From: Paraphaeosphaeria minitans
Lineage: Eukaryota; Ascomycota; Dothideomycetes; Pleosporales; Didymosphaeriaceae
Length of the DNA: 64,000 bases
Direction of reading: 5' to 3'
Assembly (NCBI GenBank): GCA_015832175.1
Contig: WJXW01000003.1
Coordinates: forward strand, 3,286,001-3,350,000
Shown: positions 1 to 10,747 of the stretch, one piece after another
Position numbering within the stretch: the stretch's first letter is position 1
How the letters are laid out: every line of letters begins with the position of its first letter
The notes under the pieces: model-generated
What the model was told of the DNA's origin: nothing
The model's input: the letters and a program-made list of their open reading frames with translations, nothing else
The model's database searches: none
Made by a program: the position numbers and the translations under genes

Positions 1-1205
1 GCCGTGGCTGGAGGGAACGGCGGCCACGAAGCTGCAGGTAATACCGGAGATGGTCACCTCCCGTTCATGCACGATCCTGATCAAATTCGCGCTTGGATCC
101 ATAATGGTATTAGTCTCTTCACTGGCGCTGCAAAAGAAGTTGTCTCAGCGTATTATCGAACTGCTGCAAAAAAGTCTTACTACGCCGGATGCTCTACAGG
201 TGGAGCTCAGGGATATGCATTGGCACAATACCATCCCCACTTGTTCGATGGTATCTACGCTGGATCCCCCGGATTCTGGTACAGCCATCTGATGCTTTCG
301 TTCTTGTGGAACCTGCAGAAGACAAATGTAAGTGGTATGATCTCCGAGAATAACGTCCGGGGCTGATAGCAGAGCAGTCGTCGGCGACCAAGCTTACTCA
401 AGCGCAACTGAACTTCACCGCTCAGGCAGTTCTGGACGCCTGCGATACATTGGACGGTGTCCAAGACGGGCTCATCGAAAACCCTCTGCGGTGCAATTTC
501 AGTATTGATTCGTTGGTCTGTGGAGGTTCCGCGGAACCAGATCGATGCCTCACGCCCGATCAGATCGAAGCCGCAAAAGGCATTTATGCTGGGCCACGGC
601 GAGCCGACAACGGACAAGTTCTTTACCCGGGCTTCAGCTTTGGTAGTGAGCGGGAATGGCTACTGCAAGAGGGTTCCCTAGGCAACGAGTACGCCGTGCC
701 GGTGTTGCGAAACATGGTTTTCGATGATCTGAATTGGGATCCTTCGACTTTCGACTGGTCTACGAACGTCAATCTTGTCAATTCCCGCGCTTCTGTCTTG
801 ATCGATGAGACCAGCACCAATCTCACATCCTATCGAGAAACGGGCGGCAAATTCCTAACCTCGCAAGGCTGGAGCGATCCATACAACGCCGGTGAGCTGC
901 CCATATCGCACCTTGAGGACATTCAAGCTGTTCTGGGTGGTGACATCACCGATTTCTATCGTTTGTTCATGGTCCCCGGAGGAGGTCATTGCGGTGCAGC
1001 GCAGTACGCACCAGACGTCCCGGCGGAGTATCATTATCTCGGCCCTCTCATCAAGTGGGTCGAGGCCGGCACGCCGCCAGTGCAGCTTCTCTCGTCAGAC
1101 CCTCCAGACACGAGCAACCGCACGAGAAAGCTCTGCCCTTGGCCACAGACGGCGCATTTGGTTGGCGAAGACGTTGACGACTGGGAAGATTATCGCTGTA
1201 AATAA
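1..1205 (+). CDS. Tannase / feruloyl esterase family protein, 5' truncated
   Basis: Secreted serine esterase of the tannase/FaeB family, which cleaves galloyl or feruloyl esters of plant material. Two exons are visible, 1-327 and 378-1205, with a 50-bp intron (GTAAGT...CAG) in phase 0. The start lies left of the window, so about 385 residues of a protein usually near 520-560 are seen. The nucleophile motif GCSTGG lies about 60 residues into the visible part. The catalytic Asp is in WSDPYNAG and the catalytic His in GGGHCGA. Ser and His each sit next to a Cys, as in the family's CS-D-HC arrangement. The segment TLDGVQDGLIENP is also typical. The gene ends in TAA with nothing else of the transcription unit visible. 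Family assignment is firm; the substrate cannot be told. Confidence 0.88.
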
Positions 1206-1788
1206 CTGATCACGGATCTGGACGTTGGAATCGAATGTATCGATCGTTACGGTGCTTACAACTTCGCACGAACAGCAAAATCCTACCATAGCATGCATAT
1301 TAAACTGTGCTCCCGGCCTGTATGTTGAAAAGAGCTTTGATCCACGAATTTTCTCGGTCACCTGGGCCGCTCTCTGACTGATTGTTCTCCCCTCAGGCTG
1401 TGAAAAAAAACATGTATAAACGATCCGACCAATCAATCACACATGGCGTCGGGCTGGTTCCGGATGAGATCGATAGAAACCCCTCCTATCAACCAACTCA
1501 AGGGCGGAATTCGTTACGGCGGTGTAGGTCCAAGGAAATAGGTATATATCATCACTCAGTGGGTCGTGGCTGTCGCTGGTTGAACAGCCGGGTATGAAAA
1601 CGAGAACGCAGGTTGGGCGTGGGTTGATGTTTGTTTGGGTGGGGTGGTAGAATTGGCGACGCTGAAGCTATATATATATATATATGATATAATATATATG
1701 GACGGTAGAAGCAAACATAACAGCAAACAGCACATGGTCCGTCAGAGGAAGGAGTGAGTGTGTGTAAGGAGGAAGAAGGTGCAAAAAA
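1206..1788. other. Intergenic, with a TA microsatellite
   Basis: No gene is supported between the esterase stop and the tRNA. A TA dinucleotide run with one interruption covers about 1669-1700. Open frames here are short and have no recognisable content. Confidence 0.6.
1783..1788 (-). terminator. Pol III T6 terminator of tRNA-Arg
   Basis: On the minus strand, six T residues directly follow the discriminator base of the tRNA gene at 1789-1929. This is the expected RNA polymerase III stop. Confidence 0.75.
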
Positions 1789-1929
1789 CGAGGGACATGG
1801 GGCTCGAACCCACAACCTTTAGTGTATTTCAGGAGGACCGAAAACTAACGCGCTACCTGGGCTGCTGTAAGTGCGTGCTGGAGGGGATGTTTGTACAGCT
1901 GAATAATCTTACCATTGCGCCAATCCCCC
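1789..1929 (-). tRNA. tRNA-Arg (anticodon UCG) with anticodon-loop intron and a D-loop insert
   Basis: Read on the minus strand from 1929. The acceptor halves GGGGGAT and GTCCCTC pair at all seven positions (two G-U pairs). The D stem is GCGC/GCGC and the anticodon stem TTAGT/ACTAA. The T arm is GTGGG-TTCGAGC-CCCAT, the discriminator is G, and a T6 terminator follows. Bases 34-36 read TCG, so the tRNA decodes CGA. A 13-nt intron lies after base 37, the canonical place. Unusually, the D loop (AATG...GTA) is interrupted by 56 bp that start GTAAGA and end CCCAG. Removing them leaves a normal D arm with GG at 18/19. The A-box and B-box cores are otherwise good. The alternative is a tRNA pseudogene disrupted by an insertion with GGTA at both edges. 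Confidence 0.72.
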
Positions 1930-2370
1930 GAACCTCTTGGGAGGTAACGAGTTGACAATCTTGTGCCGATTAGCACATATAACTCGTTCTGTAGGTGGGA
2001 AAAAAGAAAGCAGGTAGATAGGAAGGTAGAGAGGTAAGGCTAGTCCCGCTAGGAACGCTGGGGTGGGTGGAGTCGGCGTCCATCCAATGGGAGCAGCTGG
2101 TCGAGAAATTTCCAACGACGGGCGAGAAAAATACTGCCAATGGTGTAGTGCAAAAAGGGGTGGTCATTGAGCAAACAAACAAAGGCGTTGAAAGTGTTTT
2201 GCTTGACATGCAGGTTGTTTTACTTTGCATTGCCTGCCTGCATGCGTAAGTAAAAACCTGAAACACCGCCACCACGCCACGATGAAAAGGAACCATACCT
2301 CAAACGGATAGATTGGATGTGCAAGCAGGCTAGCTACTATTTGTTGTGAAAGGCCAGCAGGAAAAAAGAA
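1930..2370. other. Spacer between two tRNA genes
   Basis: No gene is seen. The stretch holds an upstream region of the tRNA-Arg gene and, at 2362-2367, the T6 run that terminates the tRNA-Pro gene on the minus strand. Confidence 0.55.
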
Positions 2371-2455
2371 GGGCTCCACCGCGATTCGAACGCGGGGCCT
2401 CCTGCATTGTGAATTGGAACCCAAAGCAGGAATCATACCACTAGACCATGAAGCC
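2371..2455 (-). tRNA. tRNA-Pro (anticodon UGG) with 13-nt intron
   Basis: Read on the minus strand from 2455. The acceptor GGCTTCA pairs with TGGAGCC and the D arm begins GTCTAGTGG. The anticodon stem is CCTGC/GCAGG, bases 34-36 are TGG, and the T arm is CCGCG-TTCGAAT-CGCGG with discriminator C. A 13-nt intron follows base 37, giving an 85-nt gene for a 72-nt tRNA. A T-rich Pol III stop lies just downstream at 2362-2367. All stems pair and the gene looks functional. Confidence 0.93.
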
Positions 2456-4529
2456 GATTATTGCTGATGATGGGATTACGTAAGTGCCATTGAAATAATT
2501 ATATATGCCAGATAATGCTGCGAAAGAGGATGCTTATGCCGATACCTACTGCAGTTTGAGATGCACGGGGATTGTGGGGAGCGAGGGGTTTGTGTCACGT
2601 TGTTGAGTCATGCTCGCGTGCTTGGGGTCGAGGACAGAGCGCGGCGGTGGGAGGGGTACCTAACGTTCAGGAATCGCGATTGGCTAGATTCTTGCTGTGC
2701 ACCTCGCATAGAGATCTCACATCCCGGAGAACTGAGTGGTGGGTTGGTGGAAGTGTTTTTCAATCACGTTGGAATTAATGCTAATAACGTTAATTCCAGG
2801 ACCAGCATGCGTTTGGAAAGTATTCAGGATAGTCAGATAGGTATCAGCTGACTTGGGAATCTAACGAGAGGTACATGTATCATGCGAGTGTTTCATGCTC
2901 AGCCTTGCGCTCGGTCGCGCGCGAAGGAGTATTCAGAAGACGGTCTCAAGCCTCAGTCTGGGTCGATTGTTCAGCGTCCTGGGGTGCGGCGGCCCACAGA
3001 GCTTAGGCAGAAGAGGTAAGGCTCGTGGTATTCTTTCTAGTGTCACGTGTGTATGTTGTACATGGTGTACTGCAGGCTCGAATGTTCGGCACGTGCCCTC
3101 ACGTTCACCGCTTACTATTCCCATGCCGTAATTCCATCGCCCTGCCATATAATCTTGCTAGGAGATGAGGTATCAAAGAGCCTGGTGTCAAGGTCCAATC
3201 GGCAACAATAGCGAGCTTTTGAGAGTGGGCTTCGTGTGGCATTGCGTGAGAATGACCCCAGCTAGTGAATCGTGAATCTCGGACGATGTTGCCAAGGTCC
3301 ACTTCGACATTCAAGGAAATTTGACGGTGCGGTATGCATCCATGTATTGCACGGTAGTCGTAGCATCAAGCCGCTCGTACCCGTCGAACAACGGGGACCC
3401 TGACATTGCATCGGAGGTTCGTGACTCGGTGATGGTCGAAACAGCATATACAAGCTTGCGGTAAGAATCAACGACAGGCTTCGATATCGCCTACAGCCAC
3501 GTGTCTGATTTTCGGTCTACAGCAATGGAATACTCTCCCCTTGGACATCCCTCTTTTGTACGGTTGCTCACCCTGCTTCGATCCCAGCATCAGGGTTCCG
3601 TTGAAGAGATCAATAAGGCAGTGCACGCCGGGAAGTCTCGCGCCACATACGAGTGTTGATCCAGCCACCCGCTCATTGGTGTGCGAAACGTAATGGGTGG
3701 GACAGGCCGGTGGGAACTTGCCCTCGCAAAATTTTACATGTAGCGGCAAAGCCAAACCGTGTCAAACCTAAGTGGAGAGAAGACGTCCGGTAAACCTGTC
3801 CTGAACAGCATAATCATCACTGTTCAGTTTCACATCAACGATAGTCTACCGTCCTTGTTGGTAGGGCTGCCCGAAAGAAGCTGTGCCGGAAAGAGTTTGA
3901 TAATGCACACAAGATGCTCCCACGCCGCCACACTCGAGATGGTAACATTTCCCCCCTGGCGAATGGGAAGTGCAGGAAAATGACAGGATCCTGCTGCCGG
4001 CAACCCGCGTTGGTCTCCCGCGCACTTGTTCCAAAGGCTTTTCCGGTGCGGGCGATCTACGTCATAGCCCTGGTTTGGCGGCTTGGCAGGGCCTACCATA
4101 GCACACCATACTCCTTCCAGCACCGTGCAGCAAATGCCATTAGAATTCGACGTGCCTGTGATGGCTACCCACCGCCTAGCTAGGTACTTGTCTCGACACT
4201 ATATCAATAGCCTGGCATTCCCCCATTTGAACCGACTCGCGCACTTTTCGACCATCTCAACAGCAGCATTGCACATTCGATTGTGCCTGCCCATACCTCC
4301 TCCAATACAAGCTATACCAAGCTTCACCAAGCCTCACGTCTTCACACGCATCCTTGTGCAGTGACCCAGTGAAGGTTCGATACCCCAGCGACACTCCAGC
4401 AAACCTCCAAGCAACGATTGCCCTCCCACCCTCGACGTCCCTGGCAACAACCCCCCACTGCAACACCTCTGCGAAGCCCCGGCATATGCCACAGATATAC
4501 CACCTAGCAACCATTTCCCTCGCGCCAAT
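2456..4529. other. Long intergenic region
   Basis: About 2 kb without a supported gene. Several short open frames occur on both strands, but none has an intron-exon pattern, a plausible start context or a recognisable motif. The last few hundred bases before 4530 are C-rich on the plus strand and are probably the promoter and leader of the transporter gene. Confidence 0.5.
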
Positions 4530-6358
4530 ATGTTCTTCCTGAACCCGTTCAAGCAGCACGATCTTTCCGAGTTCCCAAACACTCACATCGACCTCGCAGA
4601 TGCCAATTCAATAGTCGATACCCATCACAAACCGCAACCGCATGCCGATGCGGATAAGGATGCCGAATCAGGTAAAGAAAGTGACTCTCACAGTGGTGGT
4701 GCCAGCATACGTGCTGGCACTACTCGAGGACTCACCGTAGCCGAACTGCGCGAAGAGGTCGGCCTTGACGTTGGCGACAATGATAGCCAGTCAATTTACG
4801 ATAGTAAGTCTCGCGACCGGTCGCGGTAGGAGTCCCGTGGCTGACTTCATTGTAGAGAAAGCAAAGGTCATCAACCGGGCAATTGCCGACATGGGCATGG
4901 GAAGGTACCAATGGCAGCTTTTCGTCCTATGCGGCTGCGGCTGGATGGCAGACAAGTGAGTCTACTGACATGTGCCCCCTCTCGCCCCTTGTGCTAATTT
5001 GTTCCAGCCTTTGGCTCCAAGGTGTTGCTCTGACGCTCCCGTCCCTGTCTGCCGAGTTCAGTGTCAGTGAAAACGAAGTCCGTTACACGACCCTGGCTCT
5101 TTTCTTGGGCCTCTGTATCGGAGCGAGCTTCTGGGGAGTTGCATCCGACGTCATTGGTCGCCGCCTAGCTTTCAACTTCACTTTGATGTTTGCAGGCGTC
5201 TTCGGCCTCGCTGCTGGCGGTGGTCCCAACTGGTATGGAGTTTGCGCTCTGTACGCCTGTCTAGGTCTTGGAGTTGGTGGTAACCTTCCCGTCGACGGAG
5301 CCCTATTCCTTGAGTTCCTCCCCGGCGCCAACAACAACCTGCTTACACTGCTTTCCACTTTCTGGTCGTTTGGCCAGCTGATCGCATCGCTCTTAGCTTG
5401 GGCTTTCATCCCCAACTTCTCATGCTCGGACGATGCAAACCCTTGCACAAAGGCCCAAAACTGGGGATGGCGTTATCTAGTCCTCAGCCTGGGCGCTATC
5501 ACCTTCGTCATGTTCCTGTGCCGCTTCTTCCTCTTCCATCTCTTCGAATCGCCTAAGTACCTCCTTTCTCGCGGAAAGCAACGTGAGGCCGTAGCCGTCG
5601 TCCACGGCATAGCCTACTTCAACAAGACCAAGACCTGGCTTACCGAAGACATCCTTGATCAAGTCGGCGGAATCGACGCCGAAGTCGTCACCACGAAGCT
5701 CAGCACCATCCAAATCGTGAAGAACTCCATGGGCAAGTTCTCCACGCAGCGGGTCAGCCCCCTTTTCAAGGACAAGAAGCTCGGCCTCACGATGGTCCTC
5801 CTCTGGTTCCAGTGGGCCACCATCGGCATGGGCTACCCGTTGTTCAACGCCTTCCTCCCGCAGTATCTCGCCAACTCTGGCAGCGAGCAACCCACCGCCG
5901 TCTCGGTCACCTACCGCAACTACGCCATCACGTCCATTTGCGGCGTCCCCGGCTCCCTCCTCGCATACTACCTCGTCAACATTCCGTTCCTCGGCCGCAA
6001 GAAGACTATGATTATTGGCACTGCGCTTACGGGTGTGTTCGTCTTTCTCTTCACCATCTCCGGCGACCCGGATTTCCAGCTCGCCTTCTCGTGTCTTGAG
6101 GCCTGCTTCCAGCAGATCATGTACGGTGTACTTTTCGCCTACACACCCGAGGTCATCCCTGCGCCGAACCGCGGGACGGGCTCAGGCATCGCGAGCACGC
6201 TCAACCGCCTCGCAGGGCTTTGCGCGCCGATTGTCGCCGTCAACGCCGGCAGCGCGAACCCGAAGGCGCCGATTTATGCGTCGGGAGGGCTGATTTTGGC
6301 GGCGTTCGTAAGCATGATCTTCTTGCCGATCGAGACGCAGGGCAAGCAGACGCTGTAG
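4530..6358 (+). CDS. MFS transporter, SV2-like family
   Basis: Twelve-helix major facilitator of the fungal SV2-like group, probably moving a small organic solute across the plasma or vacuolar membrane. Exons 4530-4803, 4856-4955 and 5008-6358 give 574 residues. Residues 1-90 are a hydrophilic tail, followed by KVINRAIADMGMGRYQW and the first helix. GVASDVIGRR is the loop motif between helices 2 and 3. A long central loop follows FHLFESPKYLLSRGK, and PEVIPAPNRGTGSG precedes the last helices. Both introns use good signals (GTAAGT...TAG and GTGAGT...CAG). No partner gene suggests a substrate. Confidence 0.87.
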
Positions 6359-7385
6359 ATGGGATGCGTAGGATGGGTGTTGCGCTAAGCTTTTGTGCTC
6401 GCTTCGCGCGGCGGGTGGCTTGCCAAGGCCATGCGGGATTCGAGGGGATTGACGAGGGTTGTGGAGAGGGAGGGAGGGAGGGGGGGAAGAGAGAACATGA
6501 TACCAGATGCCCTTGCGGGCCATCGCTGAGTTTTGTATATACCTTACGAATTTTATCACAGTACTGTCAACACTTGAACGTCTTGAAGACCGAGGAGAAA
6601 TCCCCATGCGCCCAAATGCATGAGCGCGCCGTCTCTAGGTGACCGCATGATGCAGAAATGTGACCAGCATCTTTGAAAAAGGATTAACCCATCGCCGAGT
6701 CATCGTTCAGCTCGTTGGGAAGTCGGCGGCACCGGACGATGATTCATCACGTGACTCCCTACCCTCGGAAGCGCAGACGGCCCGACACTCCTTGGCGCCC
6801 AATGACTTTTCTTTTTTCTTCCCGCGCTTTCGTCCCAAACATCACCATCATCTTCTCTCGCAGTGCAGACAGGCATCCGCGTAGCACAATGAAAAGCTGT
6901 CCATCTCTGCCGCATAGTAGACATCGAAGACGGACGTCTCAGACTTGTGAAGGAAAAGAATAAGCAAAAAAAAGAACAGACAGAGAGAAGGAAGGAAAGA
7001 AAGAAGGAAGCAAGGACAGGCCCATTCGAAGACTCGGCGATCTCGCTTCCACACAATCACGAGTTCAAATTGGTGGCCCAGAATGAAGCACACGACCTGC
7101 CAAGGTCCATCCCACTCGTGTTGCAGGATCTGAGGGTCGCGCGAAAGCGTGGCGCCCAGGACGGTTCTGCGTCTATTGCTTGGGAAACATTTCGTGTTGT
7201 GCAAAGTGAAGTGTGAAGTGACGTGTCGAAAATGTGTAGACGGGGGAGTCGTGGTTGAGATGATGGAGAGACGTGGAAGGAGGGTGCAGCGACGTTTCTC
7301 ATGTTGCTGCGAGTGATGCAGAGCGATGCATATGCATGTCGTGTGTGGTGGATGCTACGTGCGTCTCTACGAACGTAGCGTCTCA
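6359..7385. other. Intergenic, with purine tracts
   Basis: No gene is supported between the transporter and get1, whose 3' ends face each other. Two plus-strand purine-rich runs stand out: a G/A run at about 6464-6492 and an A/G run at about 6945-7015. Confidence 0.5.
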
Positions 7386-8141
7386 CTACAATTCCTTCTC
7401 CCTCGTCGTGCCCTTCCCAGCACCGTCCTTTAACGCCATCGGCTCCCCCTTCTCTCCTACAGGAATGGCCTTCTTCGTCGCAAGCACATAAGTCGCCGCG
7501 ACCGCCTCCGACGCCAGCGCCAGCATGCTTGCGCACGCGATCCCCCATATGTTGATGCTCACACTGCCCAAGGGTGCGCGCGGGAATGACAGTATCCACT
7601 CGACGTAGTACGGCACCCAGCCGGCCGGGATCCAGAACATGGGCGACTTCGCAAAGTACATCTGGAGCAGGAAGCGGGCGCCCTGCGTGCCGAGCCAGCG
7701 GAGAGTCGAGATGGTGCTGGTGAAAGTAGACTGGTGCGTGCGGAGGGAGGCATCTGGGAAGTATCATGTCAGCCGGGGAGATGTAGATGGTGGGGGGGGG
7801 GAGAGACGTACCCAGCTTCTGGTACTCAGCCGTGGCCTTGTTGTGCTGGCGGTCCAGCTTCGCCCAGCCCGAGAAGTTGTCCTGCGGCGACGTGGCAGCG
7901 AGCTCGCGCTTCAAACGGACGATATCGCGCTTGAGAGCCTGCACGCGCTGTGCAGAAGAGGACGTCGGCGTGGGCAGCTTGTTGTAGAGAACCCATAGCT
8001 GTGTGCTGTTAGCAAATGTCCTGCCATCTTGTGCATAGGTGGGGCACGACATACCAGCTCGTTGATCGTGTTGGCGCCTACGGTGTTGATGATGTGCAGC
8101 ACCGTCTGCAAGACGAACATGACCAGAAGGAGAGACGGCAT
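7386..8141 (-). CDS. get1: Get1, ER receptor subunit for tail-anchored proteins
   Basis: Get1/WRB is the ER membrane subunit that, with Get2, receives tail-anchored proteins from the Get3 ATPase. Exons, read from 8141, are 8055-8141, 7812-7998 and 7386-7753, giving 213 residues, normal for the family. The N-terminal helix MPSLLLVMFVLQTVLHIINT is followed by NELLWVLYNKLPTPTSSS. Next comes a charged coiled-coil stretch (residues about 45-95) that would bind Get3. STLRWLGTQGARFLL, PMFWIPAGWVPYYVEW and a last helix ending near VAATYVL complete it. Both introns have clear GT...AG ends. The divergent neighbour starts 242 bp away. Assignment is firm. Confidence 0.94.
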
Positions 8142-8383
8142 GGTGGGTGGGTGGTGCGGCTCGCCGGTGTCGAGCGCGGCTTAAAGGGTGCGCTGAGGTA
8201 GAGCAGGCGGTGGTGCGTCATGTTGAATTTCACCGGGTACGGTAGGTACGTGCGCTTACTGTACTTCACCACCCCCTTCCACCGAGCAAACATGCGACGG
8301 GCATTACCAGCCTCATGTTTAGAGGCCAACGCTTGAAAGAGATATCAGAGACTCTATGATAAAAAGAGAAGCAAAATGCCACA
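8142..8383. promoter_or_regulatory. Shared divergent promoter region, get1 / PTAR1-like gene
   Basis: These 242 bp separate two start codons pointing away from each other, so both promoters must lie here or overlap. I see no convincing TATA box or named operator. Confidence 0.5.
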
Positions 8384-9421
8384 ATGTCCCCTCCACCCAC
8401 GCAGCACGCCCAGCTGCAAGAACTCGCCTACAACGCCCTAAACCACTACTTCAGAGCCCATCCGGACCTCACCCCAGAAATCGAAGTCCTCCCCCCAGCC
8501 TTCGAGCCCACCGACGCCCTCATCCTCGAAGATGGCGCAAATCTCGGCGTGCCCAAGAAGATTCTCGCCCTCGCCTTTGTGCACGCACGCCGCCTGTTCT
8601 TCGCGCACCACAAGCTAGATGGCTTCACGGCGCAGACAACAACACATGACGCAACGCGTGTGATGCTGCTGTTTGACCCGGAGCATCTGACGGCAGCGAA
8701 TTCCCGGAAGCGGTACCTGCTCGACCTGCAAAGAGAGGACACGGTCGTGGAGGCATTGCATGCAGAGCGACGCTTTTTGGATAGCATCCTCACGTCTCCG
8801 CTGCATCGCCAGTCGAAGTCGCCGACGCTGTGGGCGCACCGCGCGTGGTGGTCGGACATGCTCATCTCGAGACTGTCATGTTCCGACTGGGGGATTTTCT
8901 TCACCACGGAACTGGACGCCGCGATCAAATCGGGAGAGCGGCACCCGAAAAACTACTATGCGTGGCAGTATGCACGGAGGGTCGTGGAAAAGAGTGGCGA
9001 GTGGCTTTCTGGCGAGGAATTTGAGGACTTCATCAGTGAATGCGCGGAGAAAGTCTCGCGGTGGTGTATGCGTCACGTGGGAGATATTTCTGGGTTTTCG
9101 TTCCTGATGTATGTGCTCGGACGTGTGAGTGCACCAGACGAGAGGGCACGTGTTGTGGAAGAGATTGTCACGTATGGTTTGAATGTGCAGCTAGCGAATG
9201 AGTCGCTGTGGACGTTCGTGCGGATGGCGTTGGCGAGTGGACTGATAGAAGAGGCAATGAAAAATAATATGCTGCGGGAATTGGGCAAGTGCGGAGAAGA
9301 GCAAAATGGCGAATCAAGGTTGTTTAGCGCGAGGCTGAGTGAGACGTTGTACTGGATTGCGGAGAACGAGGTGGTGAATGATAGCCCGCGAATGGAGGAT
9401 GGCATTTGGGACTTCAAGTAA
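8384..9421 (+). CDS. Protein prenyltransferase alpha-repeat protein (PTAR1-like)
   Basis: Single exon, 345 residues. The segment GERHPKNYYAWQYARRVVE (about residues 186-204) matches the alpha-subunit repeat of protein prenyltransferases. SPTLWAHRAWW (about 146-156) is a second repeat with the conserved Trp. The length and the limited repeat number fit the PTAR1-like group better than a farnesyl- or geranylgeranyl-transferase alpha subunit. That group has been linked to a Rab-type prenyltransferase in animals; the fungal role is not established here. The gene is divergent from get1 and convergent with the mS23 gene, 159 bp apart. Confidence 0.8.
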   Translation: MSPPPTQHAQLQELAYNALNHYFRAHPDLTPEIEVLPPAFEPTDALILEDGANLGVPKKILALAFVHARRLFFAHHKLDGFTAQTTTHDATRVMLLFDPEHLTAANSRKRYLLDLQREDTVVEALHAERRFLDSILTSPLHRQSKSPTLWAHRAWWSDMLISRLSCSDWGIFFTTELDAAIKSGERHPKNYYAWQYARRVVEKSGEWLSGEEFEDFISECAEKVSRWCMRHVGDISGFSFLMYVLGRVSAPDERARVVEEIVTYGLNVQLANESLWTFVRMALASGLIEEAMKNNMLRELGKCGEEQNGESRLFSARLSETLYWIAENEVVNDSPRMEDGIWDFK

Positions 9422-9580
9422 CGCGTAAAAGCCATGTCCACCAAGTAATGCTTAAATGCCATGTTCACAAGTACTTCACATATACATGTATGATGGCGGT
9501 AACGTGTGTAGGTGATGTCGGGCCATGTCATGTACAAAGTCTAGCAGAAGATTACACTATCATACAACACGCGGGTGCCC

Positions 9581-10379
9581 TCAGGCCTGGAAGTTGCGAC
9601 CCAACACAGATGGTTCGGCTTGTACTTCCTCGAGCGAGGCGTCAAACTCTATGCTCGCCAAGTTGGTGGAGTCGCTCGGGACGCCCGAGAACATCTGTGC
9701 GCGAGCGGCCTCCTCGTCGTCGATTTGCTCACGCGCCCAAGCCTTCCAGCTCTCCCAGACGTTGTCTTCGAGCTCCATGCCAATCTCCAGCGGGCCCTTG
9801 CCGAAGTAGGCGCCACAGTGCAGGGCCTCCTCGCTGGCAACGCGGCGGCGGATGTCCTCGCGGTGGCGGTGGAAGTAGAATTCGCGGCGGGCAACGTCGT
9901 AGGCCATGGGCTTAGACATGGCGCGGTGCTTGATGAGCCACATTTGGCGCTGGACGACGCTGTTGGATTGGTTAGCATGCCCTCTGCCCTCACGGGTCCA
10001 TGTCAGAGGGGTGGCCGTACCTCTCTCCGTCCAGCTGCTTCCCCGGCTGCACAATCTTGCTCCAGTCGTAGTGCTTCGCATCGTTGCCGCCATCTTCGAC
10101 GATGATCCGAGGCCGGGCCAGCTCCCACGGGTGGTCGCCGAAGAAGTCTGAGCGCAGCTTGTCCTCTGGGTATGCAATGGGCAGCGGCTGGAACATCCTG
10201 CTGGGCTTCCGGGCCTTCTTGGGCGTGGGGGCGCGCTGCAGCGGACGGGCGAGGGTCTCGCTGGGGGGAATGTCGCCGATGATTTTGTACCACTGCGGCA
10301 GGCCGGCATTGCGTTTGGAGTCGAAGAGGGCCTTTGCCGTCTGGCGCACGCGCAGTGGGCGGAAGTCGTAGCGGCCCAT
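9581..10379 (-). CDS. rsm25: Mitochondrial small ribosomal subunit protein mS23 (Rsm25)
   Basis: Component of the 37S mitochondrial ribosomal subunit. Two exons, 10021-10379 and 9581-9959, flank a 61-bp intron (GTACGG...CAG) and give 245 residues. Recognised family segments are MGRYDFRPLRVRQTAKAL at the N terminus, then PPWYK-like PQWYKIIGDIPPSETL and KPSRMFQPLPIAYPEDKLR. FFGDHPWELARPR and, across the splice, QLDGESVVQRQMWL follow. The C-terminal part is acidic. The PPR gene is divergent from it, so two mitochondrial gene-expression proteins share one 368-bp upstream region. Confidence 0.9.
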
Positions 10380-10747
10380 GGCGGGCGGCGGGCGGAGGGT
10401 AAATGTGCCAGCTACCGGAGCAGGGCTATCGCATCCAGCTGCGCGATTGGGTAGGAGCCAAACGGGGCGAGAGCGACTGGATGAGTGTATGCGCGTAATG
10501 GGTGGGTGGGTGTGGTGTTGTAGTGTTTCCCTTCCCCGTGAGAGACAGAGGGTGCGGAGAAAAGATCGGGCGGAAGTTGCCGCGGCAGCTAGCAAAATGT
10601 TGGTGACGACGCGACGCGACGAGTCGAGACGAAGCCTCAATATCCCTAAACCAGAGTGCCCCATGGCGCCCGCCTGAGCTCGCATCCGCCGCGCCGCCGC
10701 TGCAACCATCTGGATCCGCCCGCCGCTGCCACGATGCTCGTCCTCTC
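10380..10747. promoter_or_regulatory. Shared divergent promoter region, mS23 / PPR gene
   Basis: These 368 bp lie between two divergent starts. Both products act in mitochondrial translation or RNA metabolism, so shared control is plausible, but I see no named site. Confidence 0.45.

Noticed and set aside
3468..3755. 95-codon minus-strand frame in the long spacer before the MFS gene
   Set aside because: No recognisable domain or signal, and no exon partner nearby.
4372..4386. GGTTCGATACC resembling a tRNA B box
   Set aside because: Flanking bases cannot form a T stem, and no A box or acceptor pairing is present.
7057..8052. 331-codon minus-strand frame over get1
   Set aside because: Only its first third is get1 exon 2; the rest is read-through of an intron and a shifted exon 3.
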